Shown: positions 26,601 through 42,109 of the stretch, piece by piece
Layout: the number at the start of each line of letters is the position of its first letter
Numbering within the stretch: the first letter of the stretch is position 1
Source: Atopsyche davidsoni
Lineage: Eukaryota > Arthropoda > Insecta > Trichoptera > Hydrobiosidae
Assembly: GCA_022113835.1 (NCBI GenBank)
Contig: JAILWY010000026.1
Location: forward strand, 15,031,001 to 15,095,000
DNA length: 64,000 nucleotides
Reading direction: 5' to 3'
Notes under the pieces: model-generated
Told to the model about the DNA's origin: nothing
What the model saw: only the letters and a program-made list of their open reading frames with translations
Databases searched by the model: none
Position numbers and translations under genes: made by a program

Positions 26601-29600
26601 CGATTCGAGATAATCACAGTTGAATATCTCAAGTCGGGTGCGGTCTCAATCGCTCCGAAATCGACGAGGTCCGCGTAATACGCGAATGCGCACTTCGACT
26701 GGTCGACAACGGGCCCCGGCGGTTCACATGTTTTACCCGTCCATTACCTTCGGGCCCTGGGAGTCCGAGATGCACGGCGCAGGCGAGCGCCGATTTCTCT
26801 CCGGCTGTATTAGTGGTCGACCTTTAAAGCGAGTTTTCCCCGGAGAGATTGAATTATCCGATTGCTTAGATTTAGTATTTATGAAAAGCGCTTGTAGTCG
26901 AATTGTCAGCATAAACCACACGACGGTAAATAATGAGCGGAGTGTTCGAAAGATGCGACCGTTAAGAGATTTGCACTTTGATACGGCGAACATAATTTAG
27001 CTCTTAATGCGTGAATAAACTTTGCACTTAATTTCAATATGAAATGACAAAATACTCGCAGTCTCTCGATATTTTTACTTACTCTTCCGCTCGAATGATA
27101 TTGAGAAGTGGAGTTGTGGCCGTTACATACCTGTAACAGATAAAAACAAAGGTTAGTGGTGTTGATTTATAATGGCACGCACGTGTAAGCACGAGGAAGA
27201 CTTGAAAATGCAGCGAGCCTTCAAAGGTCAGCCCGCACTCCCGCTCCTCGCGTTGTACCCGCCGGGAGCCCACACTCGAGCACTTGTATGAATTCACAGT
27301 TTAAAATAATTCCAGATAATACACTTAAATGATTATGAAGTAACGTAAAAACACATGTACTAAACGTTGGTCATCCGCTAAAATAACTTTAGATCCAATT
27401 ATAACACGCGATCTACTGTTCATTATACAATAATAAATGTATCACGCTGGGTGATAAAATATTGTTCGTAATCTACAATTAATACGTTTCCATACTGAGA
27501 ATACAAAAAACCTAATTCGGACATTATATGCGAAAACAAAACAGAACTCAAAACATTTTATAGATTGATTATAATATTAGAATAGACAAATTTGAATAGT
27601 GACCGATTCTGACAGGCCAATAAGGAAAGGAACCGAGACGTAAATGCTATCAGAAGGCAATATTTAGAGCGGCCCGTAAAAAAATCGATGAATCATTGTG
27701 TTTATACAATAATATATTTTACGACGTGTCTGTTTTTTGAAACTTCAGTGGGTATTTAGAATACACACAGTAAATAATGTTTATTTTTAGGATATATATG
27801 TGCATATTTATAAAAGGATAATAAAATTTAATTTTATCCGGAATAAGAAAATTACAGAGAGAAATAAATCACATTTCGCATGAAAAAAAGTGATAGTCTG
27901 TATTGGCGGGAACCTTTACGCACGATCGGATACATTCCGTCGGAATGCATGTACTACATATCAATGCGAACTTATTTAACGAGCATCGAATTACAAAACG
28001 TGTTATTTCTGCAAATGAGCATTGCGAGAGAAAAAAACTAACCGCATTATAAAATCGAGCTCGACCGTTTTACTGAATATTGTATTCCGCATTACAAATT
28101 ATAAGCTTGCCCATTGTATGGAGCTCGGGATCAGAGAGAATAATTAGGTTTGCATTCGTCACTTACTGGGGATAACTAAAAACTTACGTTCGAGAAATAA
28201 AGCGATCCGTTGAGTGCGTACGTTATTGAATAAAATAAATAATAATGATATCGTTAATCTATAACTGGTTTTAAATTGTAAAATGGTGAATATTGAATAA
28301 AAATCAGGAATCAATGTATCTTTAAAAAATAAATTATGCTATACAAAATATGAATCAGTACTGAGAAGGGCGAAGTGCCCTGAAATGCAGAACGCTGCGA
28401 GCACTGCGCGGCACGGTGAGGGTCGCGGACGAAAGCAAGTCTCGATGAGTCAAGCAGGAAGCGGCCGGAACCGTTATGGCCGCCCGAGACGCGAGGGAGA
28501 CCAGCCGCCCGAAAGTGGACACCAAAGTCCGCGAGGTCCCACGGTAGTCTCGTTATCCGAACTACGAGTAGTCTGCCGAGCCCGACTTCACACGAGCCGC
28601 ACGCCGTAGCGCTCGCTCGTACGCCTATCGTGGCTTACGCCCGAGCTAAGTTTTTCTTAGACAATTATCTCACAATGCATTAGCAATATGTGTGAACGAT
28701 GGAGCCGGTGAACTCAAAAGTAAACTATAATTGTTTGCACGAGTATAATTAAACGTAAGACACATTTGTGTAGTGAATATGCTGTTTTTGATTATTCTAT
28801 TTATGCATATTGAAGTATCTACGGGTGCGGTCGCACTGGGGGCCGGTGCCGCGTGCCACGCGGGGCGTTCCGAGTGCTAAGAAAGAGTAGCAGCAGGAGG
28901 CCAGCGATCTATCGTGTCATCTTTAACGGTACGCGGGCAAAACGCGAACACATGACGGCTGCTGAAACTATTTTGCAATTGACGCACGACCTTAATAATC
29001 GTGAAATACATTTCCTATTGAGAAATCCGAGGGTAAATTGTTTATTTTTGAGATGCTAGTGGCACGGGAGATAAAATAAGATCGACTAATGAGCGCTCGG
29101 GTACGGCTGAAGCTCTGTTACGAATCGCACGCGACAGTCGGCGGTCTTGCATTTTTTGTATTAAAAACGTACTCAAAACGAGTTTTATTCAATCCGAATC
29201 CTGTTAACGTTCCAAAGCAACGGGAACGGTGTTACGTTACAAGAAGAATGAATAGAACAGGTTTGTTTGCCAGGTGAGTGCGGCGCAGCGGCCGACGGAG
29301 TCTCAGCTTCGCCCGGCTCCCGGCCTCGGCTCGGAAACCACTTTCGTCGCTCGCAGATATCCTACTTATTTGACAATTAGGTGCGACACCAATTATGCAG
29401 GCGCGCCTGGACCGCCGGGGCTGCGGGCTGCCGCTCTGCGCGTGGTCCTCCGCTGCGCGTCACTCGCCTCGACCGCATCGCCGACCACTCGAGCGCAGAG
29501 CGACGCTCGGCTGACCGTAGACTTTGAAGACTGGGTAAATCATTATTTTCTAGATGTGAATAATCAATAAGGCGTAAAATTTGAATCGTCATTTGTTTAA

Positions 29601-32600
29601 TCGCGTTCAAGTGTACGCGGGTGATCGGTTACAACTGCGGGGAAATATCAAAACCGAAGAGGGAATTGCGACAACGCGGACAGCCGCCTCGGTTAGAAAG
29701 CGTTCAAAACAAAACTGAGGAATGTCTCAGGCTGCCCACTCGGAGAAGTCGCGGTGAGAATTAACCACGGCGATGTTTCAAAAGTGCACATTGTAAAAAA
29801 ACTTAATAATTCCAGCTCAAGCTGGATCAAAAGGAAAATCAGTAGACCGGATCGATTAAGCGGGCGGCGACAAACGAGGGCACATTTAAAGTCGGCGTTA
29901 CTTGTCAATCAGTTTTGTTAATATAAAGGCACCGATACATTAATTCGAGTAACCGCCAGCGACAAATAGTTATATGGAGATTTATGGGACGCCAATTTAT
30001 AGCGTCTGCATTGGGAAACTTCGGGAGGCAAATTTATTCGGAGGAGCCATTACTCAACTCCGAGACGCGGACAAATGGGTCGGGCGAGAGCGCGGAGCCC
30101 GCATATCGATCGGAGGTTGTGTCACCGCAGCCTTGACTCCTTTACTCCGCGAGTGCGGGCTCGGCATTTGTCGTCGCGTCGGCAACAATACGTCGGCTGC
30201 CAGCGGTCAGGATGCCGAGATAACGCCGACAACAGTCGGTAGATGCAGTGCATCCGATGCGACGCGAGCCCTGCGGCAGCTCGGTGGCCCACACGACATC
30301 CACTGGATTTTGACCGAGGGAATGTGCGCGATAAAGAAGTATCGGTCAACTGCAATTATCATATGGTGATTATTAAACGATCGATCGAGCAATGTAATCG
30401 TTTAATGGTGACATTATTTGATTGTGAGCAACATTGAAGTGGCAATCGCTTAATAAAAACCGGAGCCGCAGCACGATCGATCGGGTTATTATCGATCATT
30501 ATTTTTTTTCTATTTGAATGTCACGAATAAAGAATGCAACAGGATACCTCGATAGCCGAGAATAATGGACACGCTCGATTTATAATTTAGATAAACTCTA
30601 CATCCTAGAAGCCGAATTGCCATTTATTGATCGTCCAAAAAAATGCCCCCAGAGACAGAGTTGCGACAATAAATGAATATTGTGTAATTAATTTCCGGTA
30701 TATAAAAGAATAGTTTTGTTTTAAATCGTGCACGGGAGCTATTCGACAAAATCTGACTTTCACAAAAAATAAAAGGTCAAAGCAGAAAAACTAAACAAAT
30801 GTTGGCACTCTCGGCTGGCGACACGGGCAATAAATCCCGCCACTGCAGCGGCCCGGACTGCTACAGATCGCCGATTACAATTCCATTATGGTATCCACGC
30901 CGAGAGTTCTGAAAGGCGGCTGAAAAATGTAATAAATCCATGCAATACGGTTAGGGCTGTCCGGCGACCGCGCCGAGCTGGGAGACAGCGGAAAATGCGA
31001 CAGGCTGCGCGAAGTCGGCCGCCGCTCCGCCGAGGCTCGCCGTCCCCGCCTCCGACTGAGTTGCGAAAGTGACATTCCTAAAATGTTTAAACGGCCTGAC
31101 TGTGGCCGTTGCCGTGAGCTAATCTACTGAGAACGCGTTCAAACTGAATGCTTACTTTGCCACAATCGATTAAAACAATAGGTTAGGTTAACTGAGCAAA
31201 CTTCGTCGCATACGTATTCACGATTATAAAAATAAAAGGAGCCGAGATGCCAGCAGGTCCGTTCTGCTGGATGGAGATGACTCGTTTGGAAAAATGAGCG
31301 TATTGGAAGCTGGGCGCGCGTCAACTGCAAACGTAACGAGGCCGAGTTACTCTACTCTTGTTTGCAAATGATCTTCATCTCGTATCGAGTGGAGTGCGCA
31401 CCGACACGGAACCGTCACATCCAACGGGCCAAAGTGGGGCGAATAAAATCATTCGACTTCTTTACCCCAAAATTCATGAATAAGAAAAAAACTTTATAGC
31501 ACTACATGAGTGGTAATCACGTATACGAGTAAATTGAATTATATCAATGTCAATAAAGACGACAAAAGCTAACTCAATCATTATTTAAATAAAGTTGCAA
31601 TTTGATAATATTGTACTACATCATATATGCAAGAAATGTCATATTTAAATTAAATTGTGATAATACAAAATTTAAATGGATGTTATATTAATGCGGAAGC
31701 TTGGATTTAAGCATCTCGGTCTGATCGGCCGAGCCAAAGATCTACAAAAGAGCTCGACTTTGTTTGTAACTTATTTTTGAATGGAATAATTAGATTAGAA
31801 TGGGTATGCACTTGATTCGCAAGACGGACCCCCCCCCCGACACCGACAGAGGGATGGAGGATATAGTGCAGAGCCAACCCTAGTCGTAGAAAGTGTGCCA
31901 TAATGTTTCATTCCAGTGTTCTTCCGAGCGCGATTGATCGCATTACGCAATACACAACACTACATTAAAACGACTCAGACTCCGACCGGTTGAAATGTTT
32001 AAATAAATAATATAAACCGAGAACCGAGGAAATGCATTATCAATGAATTTTCAAAACCAAAAATATTAATTTTGGCATTGCAACAAAGCAGATAACATTA
32101 GTCGACCGTTCTTTTATGTAACTTAACGACTACGATTTCTAAATAGCATTTTAAAAATGCGATCTGTCAATAGATGCGAGTGGGCGATCAATAAAATTCA
32201 CAACACAGGCGATCTTGCGTAACGCAATTTAAAATATTTAAAAAAAATCGTGTCCTAATGCGAATTTTCAGTTTACGGGGGCTACCGTACAAGTCGAGAT
32301 TATTCACGAAATATTGTGAGTAGGACGATACAACACGAGCGATAAGCCATGCCTAATTTAATTAATAATAATAAAATAAAAAAAAACAATTGGATACACA
32401 ATCGTGCACGGCTTCAAATCGGGATGGAACAACAGACTACGAGTGCATATCAGCAATTGAAATAAACGCTCGCAGCTCAGTTCCTCAATGAAATTTTTGA
32501 TAATCATCGGGCAATTAAATTTTCATCTGATTGAACGATGACCCCGACAATTACGTTGAGTTATTTGAAAGCTACATTTATTCTGCCGCAATGGAAAGAC

Positions 32601-33000
32601 ATCGCACCAGATGAGTAATCGCTCTGCGACGGTGGGTCGGCCGACCCGTGAGACTGCTGGCCGCAGGTATTTTAGTAAATAAAGCTAAAATGACCCACTC
32701 CAGAAGACAACTGGCGTGTATCGATATGACTCGATTTTTTCAAAAATTTATGCCGAATTACAATCGGCTCGACAATCGTGTAACATGTCAATATATTGCA
32801 CAAGTAAGGAAATAAATATTTTTTTATTAGTACATATAAATATTTTTTAATTTTCTAATTATACTACGCAATCATTGTAAACTTGGAAAAAAACTGCTCT
32901 CGTCAATATCCTGGAAAAGTTAAAGTTAATCAAAACCTGGCAGGATAATTATATGCATGTATTAAGAGATTAACAACATGAAGCACATATTTTCCATATT
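23656..33000. other. Non-coding: AT-rich then CpG-rich islands
   Basis: AT-rich to about 24,480, then islands at 24,490-25,190, 26,030-26,780, 28,390-28,630, 29,260-29,520, 30,040-30,330 and 30,950-31,080. A run of ten C interrupts 31,830-31,840. Open frames (126 and 131 codons at most) show no family signature. No exon or RNA gene was recognised. Confidence 0.6.
25131..25167. repeat. CAGCCCG 7-bp tandem repeat
   Basis: About four perfect copies of the heptamer within the CpG-rich island at about 25,000-25,190. The overlapping open frames are low-complexity consequences of the repeat. Confidence 0.9.
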
Positions 33001-36000
33001 TACCGAGAATTACATTGACATTATTAGATATCAAAAAGGTAATTAATGGCGGATAATATTAACATAATAACATTGCAATCTCGTTTGTTTCCATCAAAGC
33101 AGTATCGGTATGGAAATGAGAAACGCCGCAGGCTGCGGCCTGCCGCTCGTACCCTCGCAGGTGGGACTCGCAACCCAACTAAGCGATAATACTGGAATTG
33201 ACCGGGGAGAGATACAGAGACAAACATTGCAAAAACAAACAATGGGTGATTTAATGCAGCCCATAGATAATAACACTTCGTAGAAAAACGAAATTGTAGG
33301 TATTGTGGTGAATTAGAATGAATAAACGATCAAAATTAATGCTCAAAAATTAACCATTTGCTATTTAAATTATATAAAATATGAATAAAAAATCAAATAA
33401 AATAAGCGCAGTAACAGTGTAAATATATTAATTAATAATGCAAGGTAGTTCCTGCTGACAAACACTCGCGTCTTACCACCGCGAGCGGTAATCTCTACAT
33501 GAGGTTAAAACGAGGACTACGAGCTTAAAAAATATTACTTTACAGATTATTCCGCAAAACAGAACCTTATGTTCTAATCGGCTAAATATGTCACGGCTCA
33601 CTACTCTGCTGTTTATACTGGCACCGAAGCGTAGGTTGACAATGGTAATCATAAAATCATGGAAGATTGTTTGAAAATGCCCATTGATAAATTTAAGATA
33701 GATGGCCCCCGTCAGCACTACAGCAGTCGGTGCAAGTCAAGTCCCCCACCAATTGTGGGAACCAGGCGAACGACGCGAAGACCCACACATGGGTCGAGAC
33801 TGCAAACTCCCTGACGCCACGGTGAGTCGGGAGAAACGAGCCACGAATGTGGATATCGACGGCAATTCTCACGGACTCACCCGTGGGATGAGGCCGATGA
33901 CAGCAAATTGAGATATTTTAATCGTTGAGCTTTAATGTGTATTTTCACAAACCGGTCTCGTAATCCTACCGTTCGTTCTCTGCGGGCATAGAGCAGAACG
34001 CGTGAGATTATTACGTATTATTTGCTAACAAATTAATCTAAATTATTATATAATTATTATCGGTAATGAGGAGAAGGTTCCGCAATAATAACTTCAGAGG
34101 ACGAAGCTTCTAGGAGATCTCCGGATTGGCCTCGTATTAGTGCATCAATTTTCTATACATCTCAATAATGACCGACCTCTCGTTACGATATATTATTAAT
34201 TATCATTATTACGACTACAGGAAAAAAGGGTGTGGGTGTAAAATCAAGCCCGCAAGCCCGAGCAGTCGTTAGTCAGAATCGATAAACGTCCAAGCGTCGA
34301 CTGCGAAATATATCTTACGGCCGCCAATCTATTATTTTTTTGAACAATGATTCATTACGAATTACATTATAACAACGCCTCGCTACGAACAATCGCTCTC
34401 TTTTTGTATTTATTACCACACAACTGGGGATTTCGAGATCTCGTCTTATCGAAGAGCACACAAAAAGAAGAGCCACGCCAATCCCGATAGTGAGAATAAC
34501 CAAACAGACGCGCATTCCTAGCTACATTCCGCGGCAGCGTCCGCCGTTCGCGAAACAGACCGGCGGCCCGGCAGCGGCGCGGCCCTCGGAGCGCCATGGC
34601 CCTCGCGGCGGAGGGCGATCATCTTTCAACCGCATCTCGGAGGGACGCAGGTGAGACGTTCAAATGTCAAACCGCACAAATCGAGTCGAACGCGCGTAGA
34701 GCGCACGATACGTACCGATGCAGGTGCGGTTCGTGCGACGGCAACGAAACGTTGGCGAACGAGAACCACAAATGTGTGCATAATATCTGGTCGGTATTAT
34801 GCAGTCTGTTGAATGGAATATCAAGTAACAATAGCGGATTAATGCGTCACAAACTTTAACAATGGTATAAAACGATCACGACATTTCGTAATTAAAATGA
34901 GCTGTGTGTGCGAGGCAGGTGTGTGAAGTGTTTGCTCATGGATAAGGGAGCGCGCACGCTCGCCGGCACTCGCGCGAGGCGGTCACGTGCGCGGCAAGGA
35001 CGCAACGGGCCGTCGGGAAGCGCCGAGAAGACCTAGTCCCATACGCCTATCTTATCTTCTATGTACTCGTAATACCGCTTACTATCTCACGAAACGCGAT
35101 TCTACTACCTCGGAGCATTCATGTCATAACCCATAAGATTATAACACGTTCATAAAATTGTTTTATTTTAGGTGAATTATATATTTAATAAACACGTATT
35201 TGTACTAAGCATTCATTATATTCACGAGAATGTTATATCAGCATTACCAATAACAATGAACAATTAAAATATACATTTACTATAAACAAATACTAAGCAT
35301 CTGTCAAAATATTAGCAATTTTCAACGGCGAATATCTAAGCAGACACGTCTGGGAAAACTAAATAAATATTTTTCAAAATGAACCGATCGAACGTTTAGT
35401 GTAGAACTCTAGTGGCATCGGTCGGCTGGGAAGTTTGCAAAATGTCTCTCAAATCAGCAGGCGGGACCGTCGCGGCCTCTCGTAGGCGGCGGTCTATATC
35501 GCTGGTATACTTTGAGCGATCGCAAAAAATGGGATTATAGGAACCAAAGTGGTCCAGTGTGCTTCGCGAGCGAAGCGCAGGAGACGATCTTCTTCGCTGC
35601 GGGCTAGGAGCTGGAGACAAATGCGGCGCAGTCACGGAGTGGAACGGAGTATTAAAAGAATAATACAATACAATCAAATTCAAAATTGCAACAAAACGTA
35701 TACATCATTTCGAATCATCACCCGGTTGCACACGCGATACCACATGAGCGACAGCAGGCAAGGCGGTCAATTGATCACGATGTTTTAAAATAAATATATT
35801 TGGAACGAATAAATGAAATAAGTATTGCCACAGTGACTGCAGACTTTACAAATCAGATGCGAATACGTGGACTGGCGGTCACGTCAACCGTGGTGAGAAT
35901 CGAATTAGACTCCCCTTGCGGCCGCTTCCGCCGGCGGTGCCATACGCGCGGACGGAGATCCAGCGCTCTTCTTGAGAAATAGGGCGAATTTCTAACAAGC

Positions 36001-39000
36001 GATCGTGCAGCATTGAAATACGTTGTCATTGAATTTGCATTAATCATGTGTGTCAGAAAGCGATGCGGTCTTAATTAAATAATTCACTTAATAATCCATT
36101 TATTTAGTATTACATAGTGGCATTGCAAGAGCCACTGCATTCTTGCATATATCAGATAGGATGTTAATTGATTAAGTTTATTAGTTATAATTACATACAT
36201 TAAAGGTTTGCATTGTAATGTGATTTCTCACATTAATCAGTGGCATCGACGATTACCGCCCGGTAGGTGCGGTATCGCGCGACCCACGCGAACGGAAGCC
36301 CTGGAAGGCGATCCTCATTAGGCCACTCATCGGCCTCTAATGAAGTCCCCGCCGGCTCTGAGACCCATCCGACACGAACTGCATTCGTCTGGCACAGAAC
36401 GATGTCGCAGTTACAAAATAAAAATAATTCTATTTCATATGTAAAATTGAAACGTGTAGTTATTACAATAAAACAATCAAAACCAAAACTGGACATAATT
36501 ATATGCAGCAAAACAAATTCAATGTCGCTATTTTATGCATAATATATTATAATCGAAGCTATTAAGCTGTAAGCATGTTATGAGATCTAATCTCAACTTA
36601 GCTCTTGCAATAATATCCTTGTTCGGTGCTTTAGGTTATCAGTTTCAAGCATTGACACTCATAGCTGTCACAAGATGTTATCGACAGACCGTCAAATACC
36701 TAGAACCTTGTGGTTTCCGATCCGAACCCCACAATAACGGTTCACAAGGTACCCGTGCGGAGAAAGAGGCGCGCACCGTTACTTTATAGTGAAAAGCTTT
36801 TAAGGAATAGGTAGACGATACTCGCAAGCTTTTAACAAGTGGGAGCATTTTAATGGTTTACGAATGGATATAAAGTCGGAGAAGGTTGTCAAATTCAACA
36901 GCAGAATTGAAAGTCAACGACGGGTCTACAAATAGTGTGGCCGATTACAATGCCGTCGATCACGGTACCCAAAGAAAGAAAGCTATTTCACAACGAATAA
37001 CTCTGGTAGAATAAGTGGAAAGTTTACCATACCAACGCACGCCTTAAGGCTCAAAGTAACTTCGTAGGATATTTTCTATGCGTATTGTATACGCTTCAGT
37101 TTTGATAATAATTTGTAGAATAAAAAAGAATATATATTTGAAGAATTTCAATTTAAGCGTGTCCATAACATTGCAGCTCTCGAGACCGAGTGGAGTCACA
37201 CCAGGCAGCGGGCCGCGAGCGCTCGCCGGCTCCTCGCTCGGCCGCCGCGGCTCCCGGGCGGAAGCGGGGTGCGACGTCCGGTAGTACGATAAAATAGACT
37301 ATTTGAAAGAGGTAAATACTGTGTGCGATTAGGCAACGAACAACCGCGAGATTACATAATGCACTACGGGGGTGTTCGGGGGTCCGAACACACGCCGGCG
37401 GTGTAGCTTCAGGGCCGAGTGCATCTGCCAATGAAACTGGAATCTCACAAATAGAGCGGCTTGCATAAGAACAATGGATATTATATTGAGGAAATTGAGC
37501 GATATTTGTGATTAATTTGAGCGCGTTATGTAAGGATGATGATTTAATCCGACCTTCGGGGCTGGCGACCGTCGCCGCCGCGACAAGGGACACGACAATC
37601 ACTCCTCTCGCCTCCGCCGGGAGAACAATGCGCCGAGTGGAGCTGCTCGCAGAAAAATACAACGCTCTTCAACAGCCCGCGACCTCCGGTCTAGGTCGAC
37701 CGATTGTGATAGACGTGAGTGTGGTTTTGTCCATTTGAATGCGAGGAAAATGATATAAAGTACAAACTAAAACTTAATATCGCTGCTAATGGCTTCATTA
37801 TTCTTTTGTGACTGGGGAAACACGCAATATTTCTGACATTTTCATTATTTTATTACTATGCACTGAAAAAAATATTCAGAGAAATAGTTAGCGTTCTTGA
37901 AATAAATTAGTACATGAATGTCCGTTCGGCTGGTAAAGGCGACGGCGCCCGGCTTCGGGACGCGTCATCGGTCCGCCGAGTCGAGCCTGTCTCCGAACAA
38001 TCTCAATAGTAATCAGTCGAATGCTCGACTGGCGAATATTTCTTGTAACTAGATGAGTTTGAGCAGGTTTCATACAATCCACATATTATAACAAATCCAC
38101 CAATGACACCCGTCAATATTGTTATATTCTATTCGTAAATGATCGGTCTTTCAACTATATATCTTTATCGATATAACGACTTTCAATTATGATACAATAA
38201 ATAATATAAATAAATATTCGTATTAAAAAAATTCAATACATATCAATATGACAACATACGATATTGTGACAAACTCTAATGTATGAGAAAATACATGCGG
38301 TGGAATAATTCTGAAAAATAATATATAATAATGTTTTAATACGAGAAAAAAGCGATATAAGTAAGAATAATATAACTTAAGGTAATGAAAATATTATTAC
38401 TTGTGCAAAGGGCACATTAGTGGCTAAATGAAATGCGAGCATTATTGGGTGTGTCGCCCCTCCCCCGGTCGAGCCGCGCTCGCCTGGGCGCGTCACGCCA
38501 ACGTATACTTAATTTAATGTTTCAATTACAGCCGCGAAAAATGAGCACTCGGCCGCCGGGGGCAGGCGCCGGGGATCTCGGGTGCTCGGTCTCTGCTCGT
38601 GATTTATAGTGCGGGAATAATAAAGCGATCAGCGGAATCTCCGCGGGACTGCGGTCGGAGATCGCTCACTCGCCAAAAGCTTTGAGACTCCTCCGATCGT
38701 TTCGAAGCGTTCGATACAATATAATGACGGCGCTTCCGCCGCGAGAACACAAACGTCTCCCTTCTCGATACCGCAGGCGGGCGATGGGAGGTCGAATTAG
38801 AGTAGCCATATATTTCAATCCGTCGATTTCTATTCACTCATCCTAAGTGCCTTTATTTATCGATAGACAAAAGTGATCGTAATTGCACGACGGGAGGTCA
38901 TCACGGCCGCCGAGGATCGCGTTGCGCCCCTCACCGCAAAGCCGTAATGCAGACGGAGAAACTGCAGGGAAATATCCGCGCGCATATCTGGTGACGCGGT

Positions 39001-41950
39001 GACAAAAGCGGTGTGCGTCTCAGTTTCGTAACACTTTTGCTGGAGTCAATTGTCACGAGTGGCCAGGGTCAGGCGGGGTGAGCGAGAAAAGGCAAATATG
39101 GATGCAGCGGACTGATCGGACCCGCCATCCGCACGCGCGATGGCGGCAGCGTGGTGCTATTTATCGTTACGGCATTAAATGCCGTCGAGCTAAGCGTCTG
39201 ACAGGTCATTATTTGAGTCTGAATAACTGCGGGATAGAGCGATCGACGACGGCGCGAATGTGACACCGGCAACCTTTGCAATGAGCATTCGACAGTATAC
39301 GCTGATGTCGAAAATCAGGCTAACGAACTCGGGTCCGAGAGACAGCGTGCACACTCGCGAAAGTTCGGGTTCAGTAACAGCGCACCCGTGTCAGAGTCGC
39401 TGAAAGCCAAAAGCAACACATTCGACAGCTGCACTTCAACATGTAGTGGTTTCACGTCATTCCACAAAACGTAGAGCGTCACGCTGACACAAAATATTTT
39501 ATTTGCTGGGTGAGATTTCTCTTCTCTAGAATGAATTTACGGCGGCCGGCTCGCGTTCGAGGAAGTCGGATACACGAGCGGCCGGCACCACTGCGATGGG
39601 ATCATCGAAACTCACAAGTACGTCTCGCTTCTTTGTCGAGAAGTCTCGGTCGGATAACGCCTATATCTGCCGGTCAATTTGTTCCTGTGTGCTCTCGGAG
39701 ACCGTTTAAAAACCAGTTGTACCGTTGCCCGCCAGGACAAATTAATAATGAATGGAAGTCCATTTCGTACAATTTTATCTCCGGCGCATAGTTCGCTAAG
39801 TGGTCGACCAATAAATAATTGAATCCTGACCGGGTACACTTTTAACGTAGCGCTTTCGATTAATGGACGTCTCTGCGGACGGCGACAGAGACAAAGAAGG
39901 ACCTTTAGCGGAGATTGCGAGCTCGAGTCGGCGCAGGAGCTGCGCGCGCACTCCGCCATCGCTCGCTGGGGTTGTAGAGCTCGTTAATTCTGAATAATGC
40001 TGCGACTTAATAAATTATCCTCTCAACACAATCGCATTTTTCACCAATCTGTATCGAAACCCAGCTCGGCAACGGGGATCGCACTGAGCACAGTATCGAC
40101 GTTAAATCGATAGAAAGCGCCGAATAAGACTGTGCGGCACGTTTTATACGATGCGTGTCGAAGAGGCTGCGAATTGCGGACCTCGGTCGAGCGCAATCTG
40201 TAGAAGCTCGCGATTCATAGCAGCGCTTTTATGGAAACGAGTTTACTCGCTTGTTTCAATACAATCGAGTTAAATATTGATCGAGGTCAATGCGAGAAAA
40301 TAGTCTAATCTCGATCCGCCTCGATAAAAAAAAACTCCGACCGGGGAGATGAACAAATTTGCACATCTGATGAAATCAATCACTTAACGCCCGCCGACAG
40401 TGATTTTCACCTGCGCTAGGTTATTCGAGCGCGGGGTGTGAAGTCGGACTCAGACCTCTTCGCGGTGCACCCTGGGAGCAGTCGGGCGCGACGGTCGTCT
40501 TGCGCGATGACTGAACCGCCCTGCTGCTAACCTGAGACACAACCGGGTTCTACATCCAAAACGCCTTTGTGGATGGAGACTCAGCCGCGTCAGGGAGCCC
40601 CTCCAGCGATGCAAATCGTTGCGGCCTGATGCGCAACACAGGCAGTGAGCCCCGACATGAGAAAGGCCCGACGTGCGCCGCCCGAGGAGGGTCCCCCTCG
40701 GAGCGGACAGCCCGCCGCTACCCAGCGGTGGGAGCACAAGAAGACAAGACAAGAAGAAAGTCCTTTAAGGACTTGGATGACGAGTTTTTTGTCCATATTT
40801 ATTGTATGTTTGCGTCTTCAAGGAGGCGCCGAATACATGAATACGCTCCCGCAACCCAGCAGAGTGCCGGAAGGTGATCCTGGGTGCGGGTCGCAAATGC
40901 CACCAATAAAAAAAAAGGTTATTCGAGTGCACACATTTTGCCACAAATATTTAAATATTATAAAATATTTTTATACAACGTATAATTTTGTATCCATTAA
41001 GACAAACGAGTAACCGTAACGTAAGCGTTGCACAATTGATTGTGTTCTGCGCTCTTGTAACGCCGAGGTGTCGGATGAGGGACTTCAAGAGATATGCTCA
41101 TATCATTCATCGTCTCATTCGGTCCTAGACTAATGAAGGCGCGGTACCCGAGTCGCGCACGTGACGGCAGACTCGGCGATGCTCATCCCCGCCATTACGT
41201 AGTCAGATTAGGAGAGGTCCTGGAATTTCTCAGCGCCGGGACCGATATAGACCGGGAATGAAAAAAACAAGCAGCCAGGCAACCGCCGGCCGCCGTGTCC
41301 TAGGCTGCCGTCCACGGATGTGGATGTTTACAAAAAAACACGAAATTCTGTTTAAAGACGCTCAAGTGAGAAATCTTGATTCCATTAGAATAACTGCTGC
41401 AATAGAACAACTCGTAAGCATTGCAACTTGTTGTGTGCATGACTTGTCATTGATGTGTTCACTATTAATGCTAGTTGTGTTTTAACATTACACATTGTAC
41501 ACACAAACATAGAACATTGCGCTCGGGATTATCTTTTTGACACTGTAAGGAGGCGCAGGCGCCACGAAGAGTTATGCGTCCATTAGCGTGATGAACGCGC
41601 ACTCAGGAGTCCTATGGCAACGGAGGTTGAGGATGAACACAAGCCGAGCAAATGTGGCCACTTCGGGTCCGACACCCAGATCGTATCGTCTGCTGCTTTG
41701 AAATAATGTTTCCTGGAATATTATTATCTCGATGTGTCCAGGAGCCATTTGGGATATTTTTCAGAATTAGCTAAGGATCAGAATAAGATAAGGAGCGAGT
41801 CTCCAGCGGCCAGCGAAGTAAGCCAACAAAGGCAACATAAAAATAATAAAATAACCGCTTCGCGAGTGCACGCGATATAGAGATAGAAAGTATGGAGTCC
41901 AGGGTCGCCGCTCCGCGCGAACTGTTCGGGTCGTGTTTGTCCCCTTGCGA
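33001..41950. other. Non-coding: mixed composition, longest artefactual frames
   Basis: Islands at about 34,540-34,740, 34,950-35,030, 35,400-35,640, 37,190-37,280, 38,450-38,760, 39,060-39,250, 39,540-39,960, 40,420-40,740 and 41,140-41,330. A minus-strand frame at 37,153-37,662 reaches 169 codons but crosses an alanine/arginine-rich island and has no recognisable domain. No gene is supported. Confidence 0.55.
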
Positions 41951-41974
41951 TATATGTATGTATGCATGTATGTA

Positions 41975-42009
<35 letters not shown>

Positions 42010-42018
42010 GTATATATT

Positions 42019-42108
<90 letters not shown>
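41951..42108. repeat. Long (TA)n microsatellite
   Basis: TATG units pass into TA repeats broken by a few TG and TTTA interruptions, then about 80 bases of uninterrupted TA. It is self-complementary and probably length-polymorphic. The tyrosine/isoleucine reading frames across it are artefacts. Confidence 0.95.

Positions 42109-42109
<1 letters not shown>

Noticed and set aside
37153..37662. 169-codon minus-strand frame
   Set aside because: It spans an Ala/Arg-rich CpG island and an AT-rich part with no consistent protein character, and I recognise no domain or splice context.
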